Shown: positions 23,898-31,848 of the stretch, piece by piece
How the letters are laid out: each line of letters begins with the position of its first letter
Position numbering within the stretch: position 1 is the first letter of the stretch
Source: Roseomonas sp. AR75
GTDB lineage: Bacteria > Pseudomonadota > Alphaproteobacteria > Acetobacterales > Acetobacteraceae
Length of the DNA: 64,000 bases
Direction of reading: 5' to 3'
NCBI RefSeq assembly: GCF_005222815.1
Contig: NZ_STGB01000006.1
Coordinates: 988,075-1,052,074, forward strand
Position numbers and translations under genes: made by a program
The notes under the pieces: generated by a model
The model's database searches: none
Told to the model about the DNA's origin: nothing
What the model saw: the letters and a program-made list of their open reading frames with translations, nothing else

Positions 23898-24988
23898 GGA
23901 TCGCCTTCTACGGATCCAGCCTGCTCTCCGCCTACTGGAACGGCGCCGCCACCTACTACCGCGGCATCATCCGTGCGCTGGCCGCGCATGGCCATGATGT
24001 CACCTTCTATGAACCCGACGCCTTCGGGCGGCAGCAGCACCGCGACATCGCGCCGCCGAGCTGGGCGCGCGTTCAGGTATGGGCCGCGCAAGCCGATGCG
24101 CTGCGCGGCGTGATCGCGGAAGCCGCGAAGGCCGACGTTGTCGTGAAGGCCAGCGGCGTCGGTGTCTTCGACGACGAGCTGTTGGAAGGCGTGATGGCCG
24201 CCGCGCGGCCCGATGCGATCCGCATCTTCTGGGATGTCGATGCGCCCGCGACCCTCGCAAGCCTGCGGGCCGACCCGTCGCAGCCGCTGCGTCGCGCGCT
24301 TCCCGGTCTCGACCTCGTCCTGACCTACGGTGGCGGTCCGCCGGTTGTGGCCAGCTACGAGGCGGCCGGTGCACGGCGCTGCGTGCCTGTCTACAACGCG
24401 CTGGACCCGGAGACTCATCATCCCGCCCCGCCCGATCCGCGCTTCGCCGCGGAGCTCAGCTTCCTCGCCAACCGACTTCCCGACCGCGAGGCGCGAGTCG
24501 AGGAGTTCTTCCTTCGCGCTGCGGAGCGCGAGCCGCAGCGGCGCTTCCTGCTTGGCGGCAATGGCTGGGACGACAAGCCGATGCCTGGGAACGTCACGCG
24601 GATCGGTCATGTCGGCACGCGCGACCACAACGCCTTCAACGCGTCGGCACGCGCAGTGCTCAATGTCGCGCGTGACAGCATGGCGGATGTCGGCTTCTCT
24701 CCCGCCACCCGGGTGTTCGAGGCAGCGGGGGCAGGCGCGTGCCTGATCACGGATGCCTGGGAAGGCATCGCCCTGTTCCTCAAGCCGGACGAGGAAGTGC
24801 TCGTCGCGCGCGATGGGCGGGAAGTTGCCGATCACCTCGCCGCGCTGACACCCCGGCGCGCCCGGGCCATCGGCGCGGCCGCGCGCGCCCGCATCCTTGC
24901 TGCGCACACGTACGAGCGTCGCGGCACGCAGGTGGCCACGCTGCTGCGGGAGCAGGCAGCGCACCGGCGGGAGGCGCGCGTCGCATGA
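23894..24988 (+). CDS. Glycosyltransferase, CgeB-like (second of three)
   Basis: 364 residues, ATGA overlap upstream. It starts MRIAFYGSSLLSAYWNGAAT. The C-terminal half has LSFLANRLPDREARVEEFFL, RFLLGGNGWDDKPMPGNV and TRVFEAAGAGACLITDAWEG. NVARDSMADVGFSPATRVFE is close to the equivalent NITREDMREAGWSPSVRLFE in the next gene, the clearest sign that the two are paralogues. Substrates unknown. Confidence 0.85.
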   Translation: MRIAFYGSSLLSAYWNGAATYYRGIIRALAAHGHDVTFYEPDAFGRQQHRDIAPPSWARVQVWAAQADALRGVIAEAAKADVVVKASGVGVFDDELLEGVMAAARPDAIRIFWDVDAPATLASLRADPSQPLRRALPGLDLVLTYGGGPPVVASYEAAGARRCVPVYNALDPETHHPAPPDPRFAAELSFLANRLPDREARVEEFFLRAAEREPQRRFLLGGNGWDDKPMPGNVTRIGHVGTRDHNAFNASARAVLNVARDSMADVGFSPATRVFEAAGAGACLITDAWEGIALFLKPDEEVLVARDGREVADHLAALTPRRARAIGAAARARILAAHTYERRGTQVATLLREQAAHRREARVA

Positions 24989-26073
24989 GGCTCGTCGTCC
25001 TCGGCCTCAGCCTGTCCTCCTCCTGGGGCAACGGTCATGCGACCACGTGGCGCGCCCTGCTGCGCGCCTGCGCGGCGCGAGGGCACGACATCCTGTTCCT
25101 GGAACGCGACGTGTCCTGGTATGCGGCGCATCGCGACCTCGCGCGGCCGGATTTCTGCCGGCTTGCCTTCTATGGCGACCTTGCGGAGCTTGCAGCCTGG
25201 CGGAACGAGATCGCCGAGGCCGACGCTGTGATCGTCGGTTCCTTCGTTCCGGAGGGTGCGGCGGTCGGCGCGCTGGTGCAGCGGCTCGCCGGCGGCAGCG
25301 TCGCCTTCTACGACATCGACACGCCCGTGACCCTGGCGCGGCTTGCGCGCGGCGAGCACGACTATCTCTCGCCCGCGGTGATGCGCGGCTATGACCTGTA
25401 TCTCTCCTTCACCGGTGGTCCGACGCTCGAGGCGCTGGAGCGGCGGCACGGCGTGAAGCGGGCGCGCGTTCTCTACTGCTCCGTCGATCCCGAGGCCTAC
25501 GCGCCACGGGCGGTGCCGTTGCAGTGGGACCTTTCCTACCTCGGCACCTGGAGCGCGGATCGCCAGCCGACGCTGGAGCGTCTGCTGCTGGAGCCCGCCC
25601 GGCGCGCACCCGGGCTGCGATTCGTCGTAGCCGGCGCGCAGTACCCCGGCGACATTGCCTGGCCCTCCAACGTCACGCGCATCGATCATGTGCCGCCGGC
25701 CGAGCATGCGGCCTTCTATGCCGCCAGCCGCTTTACGCTGAACATCACGCGCGAGGACATGCGCGAGGCAGGCTGGAGCCCAAGCGTCCGCCTCTTCGAG
25801 GCCGCATGCTGCGGCACTCCCGTGATTTCCGACACCTGGCCAGGACTCGCGGATCTTCTGGAACCCGGCGAGCAGATCCTGCTCGCGGAGCATGGCGCGG
25901 AGGTGCTCTCGGCGCTGCGAGGCATGTCGGACCCGCAGCGCCGGGCGATGGCGCGGGCGGCGCGATCGCGCGTCTTGTCGGCGCACACGGCGGCGCACCG
26001 CGCTGCCGAACTCGACGCGTATCTCACCGACGCGTCCGATGTCATCCACCGGAAAGAGAAGATGCCCTTGTGA
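24985..26073 (+). CDS. Glycosyltransferase, CgeB-like (third of three)
   Basis: 362 residues, ATGA overlap. It starts MRLVVLGLSLSSSWGNGHAT. The donor half shows WDLSYLGTWSADRQPTLERL, FVVAGAQYPGDIAWPSNV and RLFEAACCGTPVISDTWPGL. Compared with the previous gene, the central DIDTPVTLARL/DVDAPATLASL segments align well. GT-B, family not certain. It precedes UDP-xylose synthase with a GTGA overlap, so xylose is a plausible donor sugar for one of the three. Confidence 0.85.
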   Translation: MRLVVLGLSLSSSWGNGHATTWRALLRACAARGHDILFLERDVSWYAAHRDLARPDFCRLAFYGDLAELAAWRNEIAEADAVIVGSFVPEGAAVGALVQRLAGGSVAFYDIDTPVTLARLARGEHDYLSPAVMRGYDLYLSFTGGPTLEALERRHGVKRARVLYCSVDPEAYAPRAVPLQWDLSYLGTWSADRQPTLERLLLEPARRAPGLRFVVAGAQYPGDIAWPSNVTRIDHVPPAEHAAFYAASRFTLNITREDMREAGWSPSVRLFEAACCGTPVISDTWPGLADLLEPGEQILLAEHGAEVLSALRGMSDPQRRAMARAARSRVLSAHTAAHRAAELDAYLTDASDVIHRKEKMPL

Positions 26074-27116
26074 GGAATGGCAGGCACAAGACCGTCGTGG
26101 TGGCCGGCGGCGCCGGCTTCCTCGGATCGCACCTCTGCGACGCGCTGCTGGCGGAGGGCATGCAGGTGCTTTGCCTCGACAGCTTCCTCACCGGGCGACG
26201 ACAGAACATCCAGCACCTCGCGCGTGATCCACGCTTCGACGTGGTGGAGAGCGACGTCTGCGATCCGATGCCGGCCGCGGTTGCGCGGGCCCGGCCGGAT
26301 GCGGTGTTCAACCTGGCCTGCGCGGCGTCGCCCCCGCACTACCAGGCGAATCCGGAACACACGCTGCTCACCTGCGTGCTCGGCACGCGGCACCTGCTGC
26401 GGCTTGCCGAGGATGCCGGCGCGCGCTTCCTGCAGGCCTCCACCAGCGAGGTCTATGGCGATCCGGAGATGCATCCGCAGCGCGAGGATTATCGCGGCTG
26501 CGTCAGCCCCACCGGGCCGCGCGCCTGCTACGACGAAGGCAAGCGCGCGGCCGAGACGCTGGCCTTCGACTACGCCCGCGCCGGGCGAGCGGATGTGCGC
26601 GTGGCGCGCATCTTCAACACCTATGGTCCGCGCATGCGCGCCGATGACGGGCGCGTCGTCTCCAACGTCGTCAGCCAGGCGCTGGCGGGCGAGGACATCA
26701 CCCTCTATGGCGATGGCCGGCAGACGCGATCCTTCTGCTACGTGGACGACCTGATTGCGGGGCTGCTGCGCCTTGGCGCTGAGGATGTGCGACCGCCCGG
26801 TCCGGTCAATCTCGGCAATCCGGAGGAGCTGCGCGTGGCAGCACTGGTGCAGCGCGTGCTGGCGCTGACGGGATCGCCCTCGAAGGTCGTGCAGCGTCCG
26901 TTGCCGGTGGATGATCCGCAGCGTCGTCGGCCTGACATTGCCCTGGCGCGCGCGCTGCTCGATTGGCAGCCGCGCACCGACCTGGACAGCGGCCTGCGCG
27001 CGACCATCGCCTGGTTCGAACGCGACCTGTGCTGGCAGCAGGCGGTACGCCCGCCCGCGAATGACGACGGAGTTCAGGAAGCTCCTCTGATGCTCGGGCT
27101 GCGCGGCGCGCGCTGA
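26070..27116 (+). CDS. UDP-glucuronate decarboxylase (UDP-xylose synthase)
   Basis: 348 residues from GTG in a GTGA overlap. Key motifs are VVVAGGAGFLGSHLCDALL, LDSFLTGRRQNIQHL and NLACAASPPHYQANPEHTLL. The family signature TSEVYGDPEMHPQREDYRG carries the catalytic Thr/Ser and Glu; the Tyr-x3-Lys is CYDEGKRAAETL and RIFNTYGPRM follows. SPPHYQ and GDPxxHPQ are diagnostic of the UXS branch. It makes UDP-xylose from UDP-glucuronate, so the glycan probably has a pentose. Its last 43 bp overlap the convergent next gene. Confidence 0.92.
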   Translation: MRNGRHKTVVVAGGAGFLGSHLCDALLAEGMQVLCLDSFLTGRRQNIQHLARDPRFDVVESDVCDPMPAAVARARPDAVFNLACAASPPHYQANPEHTLLTCVLGTRHLLRLAEDAGARFLQASTSEVYGDPEMHPQREDYRGCVSPTGPRACYDEGKRAAETLAFDYARAGRADVRVARIFNTYGPRMRADDGRVVSNVVSQALAGEDITLYGDGRQTRSFCYVDDLIAGLLRLGAEDVRPPGPVNLGNPEELRVAALVQRVLALTGSPSKVVQRPLPVDDPQRRRPDIALARALLDWQPRTDLDSGLRATIAWFERDLCWQQAVRPPANDDGVQEAPLMLGLRGAR

Positions 27117-28006
27117 AGCGCGCTCAGCAGTCGCAGGACGGGCGCCGACCAGTCGCCCGCACGCTCCTGCCGGAACAGCCGCATGCCGGGGTACCAGGGG
27201 CTGTCCTCCCGGCCGTCCATCCAGCGCCAGTCTGCTGGCTGCGGCAGCAGCAGCCAGACCGGCACGCCGAGCGCCCCGGCGAGGTGCGCCGGCATCGAGT
27301 CCACGCTGACCACCAGGTCCAGCGCGCGCATCCGCGATGCAGCCTGGAATACGTCGTCGCAGCCGCTTTCGACGCCAAAATCCGTCGGGCGTTGGGTCAA
27401 GGCCGGGCCGCGCTGCAGGATGTGCAAGGCGATCCCGTGCATGGCGCCGAGCGGCCGCAGCAGGTCGATCGGCACGGATCGGCGCGCATCCCATTCGCCG
27501 GCGCGCCAGGCCAGTCCCACCTGCAGCCGTCTGTCGGAACTGCGCGGTCGCGCGGGCGGGTGCAGATACGGCACCTTTCCGGCCAGGTCGGAGGGTGTCA
27601 GGCGCAGCGCATGCGCCAGTTCCATGATCTCGATGTCGGTATCGTACTCGGCTTCCGGCGTGCCGTCATGCAAGGGCAGCAGGTGCGGTGCGGGTCGCAG
27701 CGTGGCGAGCAGCGGGATCAGCGCGGGCTGCGCCCACACCGTGACCTTCGCGGCGATGCGCTGCAGCGGCGCCAGCAGCCGTGCGAACTGGATCGTGTCG
27801 CCGAGCCCGTGGTAGCAACGCACCAGCACGCGACGGCCTTCGAGCGGCGTGCCGTCCCACACCGGCTGCAGGTGGCGTGGCGCCGTCCAGTCGCGCTGGC
27901 CGCGGCGCGCGCCCACGGTTTCGTCCGAGAGCCGCCACGCGGCCGCCCAGTCGCCGCGGCGCATCAGCGCCATCCAGCACGCCTCACGATCCTCAGGCGG
28001 GCTCAT
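27074..28006 (-). CDS. Glycosyltransferase family 9-like protein
   Basis: 310 residues; MSPPEDREACWMALMRRGDW is the preferred start (a 15-residue longer frame is Cys/Arg-rich). The short N-terminal part looks like a TPR-type helix pair. RRVLVRCYHGLGDTIQFARLL is the heptosyltransferase-like donor-domain start, LQVGLAWRAGEWDARRSVP is the second half, and LVVSVDSMPAHLAGALGVPV carries the conserved D-S-x3-H. TPR plus GT9 fusions are common in polysaccharide and flagellin-glycosylation loci. It converges on the glycan operon and overlaps the DUF1003 gene by 14 bp. Confidence 0.8.
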   Translation of the reverse strand: MSPPEDREACWMALMRRGDWAAAWRLSDETVGARRGQRDWTAPRHLQPVWDGTPLEGRRVLVRCYHGLGDTIQFARLLAPLQRIAAKVTVWAQPALIPLLATLRPAPHLLPLHDGTPEAEYDTDIEIMELAHALRLTPSDLAGKVPYLHPPARPRSSDRRLQVGLAWRAGEWDARRSVPIDLLRPLGAMHGIALHILQRGPALTQRPTDFGVESGCDDVFQAASRMRALDLVVSVDSMPAHLAGALGVPVWLLLPQPADWRWMDGREDSPWYPGMRLFRQERAGDWSAPVLRLLSALQRAPRSPSIRGAS

Positions 28007-28532
28007 TGCCTGTATCCTTCCCGTGCAGCTTCTCCCGCAGCGTGCCGGCAAGCCGGCTGACCGCGGTGATCTCGCCGAGCTCGCGCGCCTCTCGATCCAT
28101 CACATGGTCCTCGATGCCGAGAGCGTGGCTGATGCGCCCGAGCATCTGGATGACCTTGGTCACTTCCTGCTCCGCCAGAAGGCTGATCTGCAGGTCGAGA
28201 TGCGCGCGATCCTCCTCGCGGATGTCGGCGCGGTTCTGCTTCATCAGCACGAACGCCGCGAGCAGCAGCCCCTCCAGCGAGAACACGCCACCGAGCAGGC
28301 TGAAGGGGAGGGGATCGAAGGTCGGAACGCCCGGCACCAGGCCGAGATTGATGGCGACGTATGCCGCGATCCCGAGTGCATGCAGCAGGACGAAGCGCGG
28401 GGAGCCGGCGACACGCGCCACCGCATCGGCCAGCCGCGAGGAGGGCGGGCTGCGGCGCTGCTCCTCGCGTTCAAGGCGGACGATCTCCTCGATGTTGCGC
28501 ACCATGCGGCGCGGCGCTGCGGATTCGGCCAT
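27993..28532 (-). CDS. DUF1003 membrane protein
   Basis: 179 residues from MAESAAPRRMVRNIEEIVRL; a long upstream extension in frame is not family-like. Two membrane helices are visible (FVLLHALGIAAYVAINLGL and LLGGVFSLEGLLLAAFVLM), followed by the family sequence KQNRADIREEDRAHLDLQISL. The tail is helical and acidic. The family is widespread and of unknown function, with some suggestions of cyclic-nucleotide or stress links. GAGGGAC precedes the ATG. Confidence 0.88.
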   Translation of the reverse strand: MAESAAPRRMVRNIEEIVRLEREEQRRSPPSSRLADAVARVAGSPRFVLLHALGIAAYVAINLGLVPGVPTFDPLPFSLLGGVFSLEGLLLAAFVLMKQNRADIREEDRAHLDLQISLLAEQEVTKVIQMLGRISHALGIEDHVMDREARELGEITAVSRLAGTLREKLHGKDTGNEPA

Positions 28533-28721
28533 CGGCGAGGTCCCTCGGTCGCCCCGGCAACGCGCGAAGCGGGGCACCTGTTCGGGGATGGCTCCGGCAT
28601 GGCGACCCGGCAATGCCGCCAAACTTTGCTTGACGCCGGCTCTGGACGCACCTTCCAATGCACGCCATGCGCGCGGCGGGGCCCAACCTTCGCCACCATG
28701 CGCGAGGGAGGATGCGGTTTC

Positions 28722-29762
28722 ATGCGTCGTCGCGACCTGTTCGCCGCCACTGTCGGCGTGCTCGCCTTGCCGTCCCTGGCCCGCGCCCAGCGCGGGGCGC
28801 CCATCGGCGTCTCCTGGTCCAACTTCCAGGAGGAACGCTGGAAAACCGACGAGGCGGCGATCCAGGCCGCGCTGCGCGCCGGCGGCGCCACCTACCTCTC
28901 GGCCGATGCGCAATCCAACCCGACGAAGCAGCTTGCCGACATCGAAAGCCTGCTCGCGCGTGGCGTGAAGGCGCTGATCGTGCTGGCGCAGGATGCGCAG
29001 GCGGTGCGCCCCGCCGTGGACCGCGCGTTGAACGAGGGCGTGCCGGTCATCGGCTATGACCGCCTGATCGAGGATCCCCGCGCGTTCTACCTGACCTTCG
29101 ACAATGTCGAGGTCGGCCGCATGATGGCGCGCGCCGTGCAGGCTGCGAAGCCGCAGGGCAACTACGCCTTCATCAAGGGCAGCAGCGCCGATCCGAATGC
29201 CGGCTTCCTCTACCAGGGCAGCATGGAGGTGCTGAAGCCTGCGATCGACGCAGGGCGCATCAAGAATGTCGGCGAGGCCTTCACCGACGGCTGGCTGCCG
29301 GCGAACGCGCAGCGGAACATGGAGCAGATCCTGACGCGCAACAACAACCGGGTTGATGCGGTGATCGCCGCCAATGACGGCACGGCCGGCGGCGCCATCG
29401 CCGCACTCGCCGCGCAGGGCATGGCGGGCACGGTGCCGGTCTCCGGCCAGGATGCCGACCGCGCCGCGCTGAACCGCATCGCGCTCGGCACGCAGACCGT
29501 CACGATCTGGAAGGATGCGCGCGAGCTCGGCAAGGCCGCGGGCGAGATCGCGGTGAAGCTGGCCGGCGGCGCGCGGCTGAACGAGATCCCTGGTGCCGTG
29601 CAGTGGAACCAGGGGCCCTCGCGTGCCAACATGACCGCGCTGTTCCTGCGCCCGCAGCCGATCACGAAGGACAATCTCAACCTCGTCATCGACGGCGGCT
29701 GGGCGCCGCGTGACGCGGTCTGCCAGGGCGTTCCCGCGGGCCGCGTGCCGGCCTGCGGATGA
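28722..29762 (+). CDS. Sugar ABC transporter substrate-binding protein, XylF-like
   Basis: 346 residues; GAGGGAGGA lies about 10 bases before the ATG, which is why it is preferred over the in-frame ATG at 28,698. The signal peptide MRRRDLFAATVGVLALPSLARA begins with an RR motif and may be Tat or Sec. The mature protein is a periplasmic-binding fold I, with VLAQDAQAVRPAVDRALNEG, VIGYDRLIEDP and AVIAANDGTAGGAIAAL. The latter two are hallmarks of xylose-binding XylF. First gene of a three-gene operon with ATGA/GTGA overlaps. No xylose isomerase or xylulokinase is in the window. Confidence 0.88.
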   Translation: MRRRDLFAATVGVLALPSLARAQRGAPIGVSWSNFQEERWKTDEAAIQAALRAGGATYLSADAQSNPTKQLADIESLLARGVKALIVLAQDAQAVRPAVDRALNEGVPVIGYDRLIEDPRAFYLTFDNVEVGRMMARAVQAAKPQGNYAFIKGSSADPNAGFLYQGSMEVLKPAIDAGRIKNVGEAFTDGWLPANAQRNMEQILTRNNNRVDAVIAANDGTAGGAIAALAAQGMAGTVPVSGQDADRAALNRIALGTQTVTIWKDARELGKAAGEIAVKLAGGARLNEIPGAVQWNQGPSRANMTALFLRPQPITKDNLNLVIDGGWAPRDAVCQGVPAGRVPACG

Positions 29763-31045
29763 GCGCCACCGCCACGCGCGGCATCGGCGGCAGTTCCGGG
29801 GCCGCGCTGCGCGCGCTGGAGGTTGATCCGCGCCTGGTCGGCATGCTGGCGGCGCTGCTGGTGATCTGGGTCGGCTTCGACCTGCTTTCGGGCGGCGCTT
29901 TCCTGACGCCGCGCAATCTGTGGAACCTCTCGGTCCAGACCGCTTCCATCGCGGTCATGGCCTGCGGCATGGTGCTGGTGATCGTCACCCGCAACATCGA
30001 CCTCTCGGTGGGCGCGATCCTCGGCGTGACGGGGATGGTGATCGGCGTGCTGCAGGCGCGGCTGCTGCCGGAGATCCTCGGCCTCGAGAATCCCTTCACC
30101 TGGATCATCGCCGTGTTCGCCGCGGTGCTGGTGGGCGGCGCCATCGGCATGCTGCAGGGCGCGCTGATTGCGTGGCTCGCCATCCCGTCCTTCATCGTCA
30201 CGCTGGGCGGGCTGCTGGTGTGGCGCGGCGCGGCCTGGTGGGTGACGCAGGGCCAGACCGTCGCGCCGATGGACATGCGCTTCCGGCGCCTTGGCGGCGG
30301 GATCGAGGGCGCGATCGGCGCGACCGCGTCCTGGATCATCGGCGGGCTGGCCTGCGCGGCCATCCTGGCGGCACTGTTCGCATCCCGCCGGCGGCGCATC
30401 GGCTTCGGCTTCCCGGTGCGGCCCGCCTGGGCGGAGGCGACGGTCGCCGTGCTCGCCGTCGGCGCCGTGCTGAGCGCCGTGCTGGTGGCGAATTCCTATC
30501 CGCTGCCGGTCGGCATCGCGCGCCGCCTGGTGGAGCAGTCCGGCGGCACCTGGGTGGCCGGCACCTTCATCGCGCATGGCCTCGCGATTCCGGTGCTCGT
30601 GGCGGTCGGCGTCGGCATTGTCATCACGCTGCTCTCGCTCCGCACGCGCTTCGGCCGCGCCGTCTTCGCCATCGGCGGCAACCCCGAGGCGGCGGAGCTT
30701 TCGGGCATCAACACGCGGCGCACCATCATGCTGGTCTTCGCGCTGATGGGCGCGCTGTGCGGCATCGCCGCCTGCATCTCCACCGCGCGGCTGAACGCGG
30801 CGACGAACGCGGCGGGATCGCTCGACGAGCTCTATGTGATCGCGGCGGCGGTGATCGGCGGCACCTCGCTGGCCGGCGGCGCGGGCACGGTCGCCGGAGC
30901 CATGCTCGGCGCGCTGGTGATGCAGAGCCTGCAATCCGGCATGGTGCTGCTGGGCGTGGATGCGCCGATGCAGAACATCGTGGTCGGCCTGGTGCTGGTG
31001 CTGGCGGTCTGGCTGGACACCGTCTACCGGAGGCGCATCCGGTGA
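29759..31045 (+). CDS. Sugar ABC transporter permease, XylH-like
   Basis: 428 residues with about ten to twelve membrane helices. VLVIVTRNIDLSVGAILGV and PSFIVTLGGLLVWRGAAWWV are signature segments of the ribose/xylose permease family (BPD_transp_2). IGGNPEAAELSGINTRR is the cytoplasmic coupling loop. The length fits XylH, which is longer than RbsC. It overlaps the binding-protein gene by 4 bp and the ATPase gene by 4 bp. Confidence 0.92.
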   Translation: MSATATRGIGGSSGAALRALEVDPRLVGMLAALLVIWVGFDLLSGGAFLTPRNLWNLSVQTASIAVMACGMVLVIVTRNIDLSVGAILGVTGMVIGVLQARLLPEILGLENPFTWIIAVFAAVLVGGAIGMLQGALIAWLAIPSFIVTLGGLLVWRGAAWWVTQGQTVAPMDMRFRRLGGGIEGAIGATASWIIGGLACAAILAALFASRRRRIGFGFPVRPAWAEATVAVLAVGAVLSAVLVANSYPLPVGIARRLVEQSGGTWVAGTFIAHGLAIPVLVAVGVGIVITLLSLRTRFGRAVFAIGGNPEAAELSGINTRRTIMLVFALMGALCGIAACISTARLNAATNAAGSLDELYVIAAAVIGGTSLAGGAGTVAGAMLGALVMQSLQSGMVLLGVDAPMQNIVVGLVLVLAVWLDTVYRRRIR

Positions 31046-31809
31046 CACCTCTCGTCCAGATGGATGACATCCACCTCGCTTTCGGCGGCATCAAGGCCGT
31101 GGATGGCGCGAGCCTCGACCTGCATGAGGGCGAGGTGGTCGGGCTGCTTGGCCACAACGGCGCCGGCAAGTCCACGCTGATCAAGGTGCTGTCCGGCGCC
31201 TATCGTGCCGATTCCGGCGAGATCCGCGTGCGCGGCGAATCCGCGCAGATCGCCTCCCCGCGCGATGCGCGACGCTACGGCATCGAGACGATCTACCAGA
31301 CGCTGGCGCTGGCCGACAATCTCGACGCCGCTGCCAACATCTTCCTCGGCCGCGAGCTGCTGACCCGGTGGGGCACGCTGGACGACGCGGCGATGGAGGC
31401 GGCGACGCGGGAGGTGATGGGCCGCCTCAACCCGCATTTCCGCCGCTTCAAGGAACCGGTGCGCGCGCTGTCCGGCGGCCAGCGGCAGTCGGTCGCGATC
31501 GCGCGCGCCATCCATTTCGACGCGCGCATCCTGATCATGGACGAACCCACCGCGGCGCTGGGCCCGGCCGAGACGCGCCAGGTCGGCGAGCTCGTGCTGC
31601 AGCTGAAGCAGCAGGGGATCGGCATCTTCCTGATCAGCCACGACATCCACGATGTCTTCGACCTGGCGGACCGCATCAGCGTGATGAAGAACGGCAAGCT
31701 GGTCGGCACCGCGCGCGTGGCGGACATCACCAAGGACGAAGCGCTGGGCATGATCATCCTTGGCAAGTGCCCGCCCGGCGCGGTGCCCGGGCCGGGGGCG
31801 ATGACCTGA
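31042..31809 (+). CDS. Sugar ABC transporter ATP-binding protein, single-domain
   Basis: 255 residues from GTG. Walker A is GHNGAGKST, the Q-loop is ETIYQTLAL, the signature is ALSGGQRQSVAIARA, Walker B is ILIMDEPTAALG and the H-loop is LISHDIH. Classical XylG/RbsA carry two ABC cassettes in about 500 residues; this one has only one, so it must work as a homodimer. Such single-cassette partners are known for some alphaproteobacterial sugar importers. Last gene of the operon. Confidence 0.92.
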   Translation: MTPLVQMDDIHLAFGGIKAVDGASLDLHEGEVVGLLGHNGAGKSTLIKVLSGAYRADSGEIRVRGESAQIASPRDARRYGIETIYQTLALADNLDAAANIFLGRELLTRWGTLDDAAMEAATREVMGRLNPHFRRFKEPVRALSGGQRQSVAIARAIHFDARILIMDEPTAALGPAETRQVGELVLQLKQQGIGIFLISHDIHDVFDLADRISVMKNGKLVGTARVADITKDEALGMIILGKCPPGAVPGPGAMT

Positions 31810-31811
31810 AT

Positions 31812-31842
31812 GCGCCCTCGCCCGCAAACGGGCGAGGGGCGC
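31812..31842. terminator. Hairpin terminator between convergent operons
   Basis: A stem GCGCCCTCGCCCG / CGGGCGAGGGGCGC with a CAAA loop and one bulged G sits 3 bp after the ATPase stop and 7 bp before the stop of the opposing M20 gene. Its position and strength suit a bidirectional terminator, although no clear T-tract follows. Confidence 0.7.
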
Positions 31843-31848
31843 AACCCG

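Noticed and set aside
28722..31809. Xylose catabolic operon
   Set aside because: The transporter looks XylFHG-like, but no isomerase, kinase or dehydrogenase for xylose is in the window, and the nearby UDP-xylose synthase is biosynthetic. Kept as a sugar importer only.
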